A stretch of DNA of 19,015 bases from Lewinella sp039816955 (GTDB lineage: Bacteria > Bacteroidota > Bacteroidia > Chitinophagales > Saprospiraceae), in contig JBCBWU010000138.1 in assembly GCA_039816955.1 (NCBI GenBank), positions 1-19,015 of the forward strand, read 5' to 3'. This document shows positions 15,355 to 19,015 of this stretch, one piece after another. The notes below the pieces were generated by a model. It was given only the letters and a program-made list of their open reading frames with translations. It searched no databases and was not told the DNA's origin. How positions within the stretch are numbered: position 1 is the stretch's first letter; each line of letters opens with the position of its first letter. The position numbers and the translations under genes are program-made.

Positions 15355-16101
15355 ATGAAGATCACAAACTTATTCAGCAGCTTATTGGCCTTACTATTTA
15401 CCACCTCCCTCTTAGCACAGACCACTTCCGGTATGGTGTACTACGAGGAGACCATTGAACTCAATATTGAAACCAATGAAGAAACCAGCCAATTCGCTCA
15501 TCTACTACCCAGTAGTCAAACCAATCATTTTATCCTCCGCTTTACGCCCGAGCACGCTCACTATACAGTGGATGAAAAACCAGCTCCGCCACCTCCACCA
15601 CAGGCTGAGGGTGAGCCGGCTTTTCAAATTAAGATCATGCGCTCCAGTGATAATAGTGCCGTTTACACCAATCTGGAGGAGAAGTCTATGGTCGAACAGC
15701 GAAATATTTTTGGTCGTCCCTTCCGCATTCAACACGAACTGGATGGGGGAGATTGGAGACTAATTAATGAGCAGCGTACTATCCTGGGGTACACTTGTAT
15801 GAAGGCCGTTACGGGGCCAGATACCTTGCAAACTGTGGCCTGGTTTACCCCACAAATTCCTGCACCAGTCGGGCCCGCTACCTACGGAGAGTTGCCAGGA
15901 CTAATACTAGAGTTGGAACGAGACAATATTACATTGAAAGCAACGGAGGTTGTCGCTGAGATTGAGCAGCCCGAATTGATGCAAGCCCCATCAAAAGGGA
16001 AAAAGGTGAGTGAGGAGGAATTTGAGCGAATCCAACAGGAAAAGCTGGAAGAAATGAATATTGGAAGCGGCAGACGAATTGAAATACGGAGAGGCCGCTA
16101 G
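15355..16101 (+). CDS. GLPGLI family protein
   Basis: A 248-aa exported protein with a signal peptide (residues 1-22, ending SLLAQ) and the family signature in the form GELPGLI (178-184), with Glu in place of the first Gly. The preceding pattern is also typical of the family: a conserved cysteine-containing strand (ILGYTCMKAVTG), then VAWFTPQIPAPVGPATYG, and after the signature LELERDNITLKATEV. A Pro-rich stretch lies near residues 76-82. The C-terminus is basic (RRIEIRRGR). The biochemical role of GLPGLI proteins is not established; they are found in Bacteroidota, often beside carboxypeptidase-like outer-membrane beta-barrel proteins, as here (62-nt gap to the next start). The two are probably one operon, expressed divergently from the sensor kinase. 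Confidence 0.87.
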   Translation: MKITNLFSSLLALLFTTSLLAQTTSGMVYYEETIELNIETNEETSQFAHLLPSSQTNHFILRFTPEHAHYTVDEKPAPPPPPQAEGEPAFQIKIMRSSDNSAVYTNLEEKSMVEQRNIFGRPFRIQHELDGGDWRLINEQRTILGYTCMKAVTGPDTLQTVAWFTPQIPAPVGPATYGELPGLILELERDNITLKATEVVAEIEQPELMQAPSKGKKVSEEEFERIQQEKLEEMNIGSGRRIEIRRGR

Positions 16102-16163
16102 ACCGTCTACTTACCCACAAACCACACCCGACTTTCTTTTCTCAACGACTCAATTGATCCACG

Positions 16164-18929
16164 ATGCAATCTTTCACTCGACTGTTGTTATTAGTGCTCT
16201 CTCTCTTTCTTTTTTCCGGATACATGCTAGCACAGAAAAATACGGTTCAAGTCCGTGGCAGTGTACTCGATCTGGAAAAACAACCATTAATTGGTGCTAC
16301 TGTGGTAGTTCTCAATCCACTTGATTCAGCGCTTATTTCTTTTGCCATTTCCGATGAAAAAGGACAGTTTAATCTAAACCGAGTGCCGGTTCAGTCTGCC
16401 GTTTTGCAGGTGACCTACATTGGTTACGGTACCTTCCAGCAGGACCTGGATTTACAAGAAGGACAATCGAATCTGGACTTAGGTGAGATTTGGCTTTCGC
16501 CAGAAAACCAGATGTTAAAGGAGGTCGTAGTGAAGGGCGAACACGTGCCGGTACTCATCAAAGGCGACACCATTCAATACCAGGCGGGCGCCTTTGCCAC
16601 CAGGCCAGATGATAATGTAGAACAACTACTTCGCAAACTACCCGGAGTTGAAGTAGAACGAGACGGTAGTATCAGGGCACAAGGTGAAGAGGTGGAAAAT
16701 GTACTGGTAGATGGGAAGCCTTTCTTTGGCAATAATGCTCAAGTTGCTACCCGTAATCTGCCCGCCGACGCTATCGACGCGGTAGAAGTTTATGATCAAG
16801 CCTCCGAACTCGAAGAGTTCTCCGGGATCAAGGACGGTGAAGAAGAAAAAACGATTAACCTGGTTTTGAAAGAGGATAAAAAGAGTGGCCAGTTTGGCGA
16901 AATTTCGGGTGGCTACGGTACAGATGGCCGCTATCAAGGCCGCGCGAGTATTAATCGATTTAGCGGAACAACACAGATGTCACTGTTGGGAAGCGCGAAT
17001 AATCTCAATGAGCCGGGCTTTTCTATTTTCGACTATATCGACTTCATCGGAGGTTTTGAACGCTTAGCTGCCCAAGGCGGTGGCCGGATTAGCCTGAGCG
17101 AAGATGATATTGGCATTCCACTCAACTTTGGCAACGGCGGCGGGCTAAATACCTCTAAGTCCCTGGGGCTGAATTTAAACCACGATTTTGGTGAGAATAC
17201 GCAGTTTAGCACCAACTATTTTGGCAGTCGACTGGAACGGGACCTCCGCCAATCCTTTACTAGAGATAATTTCCTAAACGATGGTGCATTTTCCTCCAGT
17301 GGTCGTGAAGTAGATGAGACGCGCTCGGATGGGCATCGCGTCAATATTGACCTAGAGCACAATATGGGCGAACAGCAACGCCTTCTTTTACAATCTAGCA
17401 TCAGCTATAATACAAGTCAAAATTCACGAACGCAGGAACTGGCTAACTTCAGTGACCTCGGGCTTAGCACAAACGAGAGTAATTTGTTCAATAGCTATCA
17501 GCCAGAAAGATGGTCCGGTAGTGCCAACCTGCAGTACTTACTCAAGTTTGATAAAGCTGGGCGGCTTTTCTCTACTTCACTTTCGTGGGAAAAACAGGAT
17601 GATAATGCGGAGCGTATCCTAAACAGCGAGAACCGCTTTCGGGATAATGACCTTTGGCTAATAGATTCCCTAAATCAACGTCAAAGCCGGATCGATGATC
17701 TGCAATTTTGGCGAGCACGCGTTTCCTATACGGAACCGCTTAATGAATACTGGTACTGGCAAAACCGCTTTACGCTGACCTTGGAACAGGAAGACCGGAA
17801 CAAGGATTTCTTTGACCTGGCCGACAGTAAGGAAGTAATCAATAATTTCCTTAGTGGTAATTTCGGACGAGACTTTGTGCAGCAGGAACTAGAAACGGGC
17901 TTACTGTTCAATGGGAACAAGTCGCAAATCAGGCTGTCACTTATTGGTCAGCGGGCCTCCTTGACTAGTATCGCCGATCAAAGTAGACCTCAGCTCGATC
18001 GGCAGTTTTACTACTTGCTCCCCCAAGCCAGTTGGGAATACGAAATGAGCGGATCAAAGAATCTTGACCTGCGCTACACTACCAATGTCAATGCGCCCGC
18101 CCTGGACCAGCTGCAAACCCTGGTTGATAATTCCAATACCCTGAATATCTATCAAGGCAACCCAAATCTAGAACCCGAATACCGCCACAATCTAACGGCT
18201 GGTTTAGCGATCATCGATGCGTTTAGTTTTACCAACTTCTTTGCCAATCTACAATCCAGTTACATTAGCAATCGAATCGTCAACAGCTTGCAAATCGACT
18301 CGTTGTTGCGCCAGTTCACCCAGCCGGTGAATACCAGTTACGAATGGCAAAACAACTTATTCGCTTCCTTTAGTACACCCATTAAGCCATTAGATATTGC
18401 ACTCCGCCTACGCGGAAACGTGGGTTACAGTCGTGGTATAATCTTGCTGAATAATGCCGAGGACCAGGTAGATCGCTGGGACCAGCAGTGGTCACTAAGT
18501 TTGGGCAATCGTAAAAAGGAAATGATCGATTGGGAGCTCGGAGCAAGATGGAGCTATGGCCAAGCTAAATACGAGCTACAGGCCAACTTCAACCAAAATT
18601 ATAACCGACAAGATTGGTTTGGCTTATTTACTTGGTTCCTGCCTAAGGATTGGGTACTAGGAACTGAGATTGAGTACCAACGCTTTTCCAACGAGAACTT
18701 TGGGCAATCGGACCAGTTCGCGCTGTGGCAAGCCAGTATCAGTAAAGGCCTGCTCAGTAACAATCGCTTACTACTCAAACTAACGGTCTTTGACCTGTTG
18801 AATCAAAATACCGGCATTCAGCGGCAGAACGCTTTCAACTACTTTGAAGAAAGTCGTGCGAATACATTGGGGCGGTATGCGATGTTATCAGCTACTTATA
18901 AGATTGGACGAGTTGGGGGAGAAGACTAA
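16164..18929 (+). CDS. Outer-membrane beta-barrel protein with CarboxypepD_reg-like and plug-like domains
   Basis: A 921-aa protein with a signal peptide (residues 1-23, ending YMLAQ). Residues about 28-112 form a CarboxypepD_reg-like Ig-type domain (VRGSVLDLEKQPLIGATVVVL, DEKGQFNLNRVP, VTYIGYG). Residues about 115-230 resemble a TonB-receptor plug: IKGDTIQYQAGAFATRPDDNVEQLLRKLPGVEVERDG and VLVDGKPFFGNN. The remaining about 690 residues are amphipathic strands rich in aromatics and Asn/Gln, as in the OMP_b-brl_3 group, including NPNLEPEYRHNLTAGL near 670, a typical barrel motif. No clear N-terminal TonB box is evident, so active transport is not certain. The family sits in the outer membrane. 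It follows the GLPGLI gene and likely shares its promoter. Confidence 0.9.
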   Translation: MQSFTRLLLLVLSLFLFSGYMLAQKNTVQVRGSVLDLEKQPLIGATVVVLNPLDSALISFAISDEKGQFNLNRVPVQSAVLQVTYIGYGTFQQDLDLQEGQSNLDLGEIWLSPENQMLKEVVVKGEHVPVLIKGDTIQYQAGAFATRPDDNVEQLLRKLPGVEVERDGSIRAQGEEVENVLVDGKPFFGNNAQVATRNLPADAIDAVEVYDQASELEEFSGIKDGEEEKTINLVLKEDKKSGQFGEISGGYGTDGRYQGRASINRFSGTTQMSLLGSANNLNEPGFSIFDYIDFIGGFERLAAQGGGRISLSEDDIGIPLNFGNGGGLNTSKSLGLNLNHDFGENTQFSTNYFGSRLERDLRQSFTRDNFLNDGAFSSSGREVDETRSDGHRVNIDLEHNMGEQQRLLLQSSISYNTSQNSRTQELANFSDLGLSTNESNLFNSYQPERWSGSANLQYLLKFDKAGRLFSTSLSWEKQDDNAERILNSENRFRDNDLWLIDSLNQRQSRIDDLQFWRARVSYTEPLNEYWYWQNRFTLTLEQEDRNKDFFDLADSKEVINNFLSGNFGRDFVQQELETGLLFNGNKSQIRLSLIGQRASLTSIADQSRPQLDRQFYYLLPQASWEYEMSGSKNLDLRYTTNVNAPALDQLQTLVDNSNTLNIYQGNPNLEPEYRHNLTAGLAIIDAFSFTNFFANLQSSYISNRIVNSLQIDSLLRQFTQPVNTSYEWQNNLFASFSTPIKPLDIALRLRGNVGYSRGIILLNNAEDQVDRWDQQWSLSLGNRKKEMIDWELGARWSYGQAKYELQANFNQNYNRQDWFGLFTWFLPKDWVLGTEIEYQRFSNENFGQSDQFALWQASISKGLLSNNRLLLKLTVFDLLNQNTGIQRQNAFNYFEESRANTLGRYAMLSATYKIGRVGGED

Positions 18930-18968
18930 TGGTTGTTGATGTAGATGAGGGAGGGGGATGTTTATTTG

Positions 18969-19015
18969 GGGCATAGCGCCTTCGGCGGGCCCACCCTCTC
19001 CTGGTCCGGAACATG
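18969..19015 (-). repeat. Possible partial third copy of the GC-rich intergenic repeat
   Basis: Starts with TTATTTGGGG, as copy A does at 4196-4205, and continues with a GC-rich stretch that resembles copy A (CGCC, then CCC...CTCCTG...GGTC...GG). It is in the same orientation as copy A and is cut by the window end before the diagnostic 29-nt core would appear. It contains a CGCC-TTC-GGCG mini-hairpin, 43 nt or more after the stop of the outer-membrane gene. Confidence 0.4.

Overview
The window looks like chromosomal DNA of a Bacteroidota member, most likely a Lewinella/Haliscomenobacter-like member of the Saprospiria; the genus is inference. The evidence is two secreted proteins with type IX secretion (T9SS) C-terminal sorting domains, a GLPGLI-family protein beside a CarboxypepD_reg-like/outer-membrane beta-barrel protein, a lipoprotein with an acidic stretch after the lipobox cysteine, and promoter elements of the Bacteroidota type (TTTG...TAnnTTTG) without obvious Shine-Dalgarno sites. 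There is no rRNA, tRNA, CRISPR array, transposase or phage gene.

Layout. 124-1704 (+): a T9SS-exported subtilisin-like protein with relaxed motifs around the catalytic residues. 1791-4156 (-): a PBP4-type D-Ala-D-Ala carboxypeptidase (dacB-like) followed 47 nt later by an EamA/DMT transporter, probably one transcript. 4157-5840: a repeat-rich region holding one small lipoprotein gene (4825-5346) with a convincing promoter and terminator, bracketed by two inverted copies of a GC-rich intergenic repeat (about 4201-4320 and 5680-5830) and containing REP-like hairpins. 5841-6731 (-): a second EamA transporter. 6933-11552 (+): a T9SS beta-propeller protein, then a two-gene unit with ATGA overlap encoding a TrkA/RCK-gated potassium channel and a vitamin K-dependent gamma-carboxylase-like (HTTM) membrane protein. 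11619-15231 (-): a sensor kinase and OmpR-type regulator pair (8-nt overlap), then a second PBP4-like enzyme. 15355-18929 (+), divergent from the kinase: a GLPGLI protein and a 921-aa outer-membrane beta-barrel protein. The last about 45 bases look like the edge of a third copy of the GC-rich repeat.

How the genes may work together. The best candidate for an integrated system is 11619-18929. The kinase/regulator pair and the GLPGLI/outer-membrane pair diverge from a 123-bp region holding phased TTAACCT repeats and a perfect 7-3-7 palindrome, which look like an OmpR-type operator placed to control both sides. The signal is probably an envelope one, since almost every gene in the window acts at or outside the inner membrane. 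The channel/HTTM pair is a second, separate unit: the HTTM protein keeps the lysine that aligns with the catalytic base of human gamma-glutamyl carboxylase. All assignments were made by reading the sequence and translations; no database search was run.
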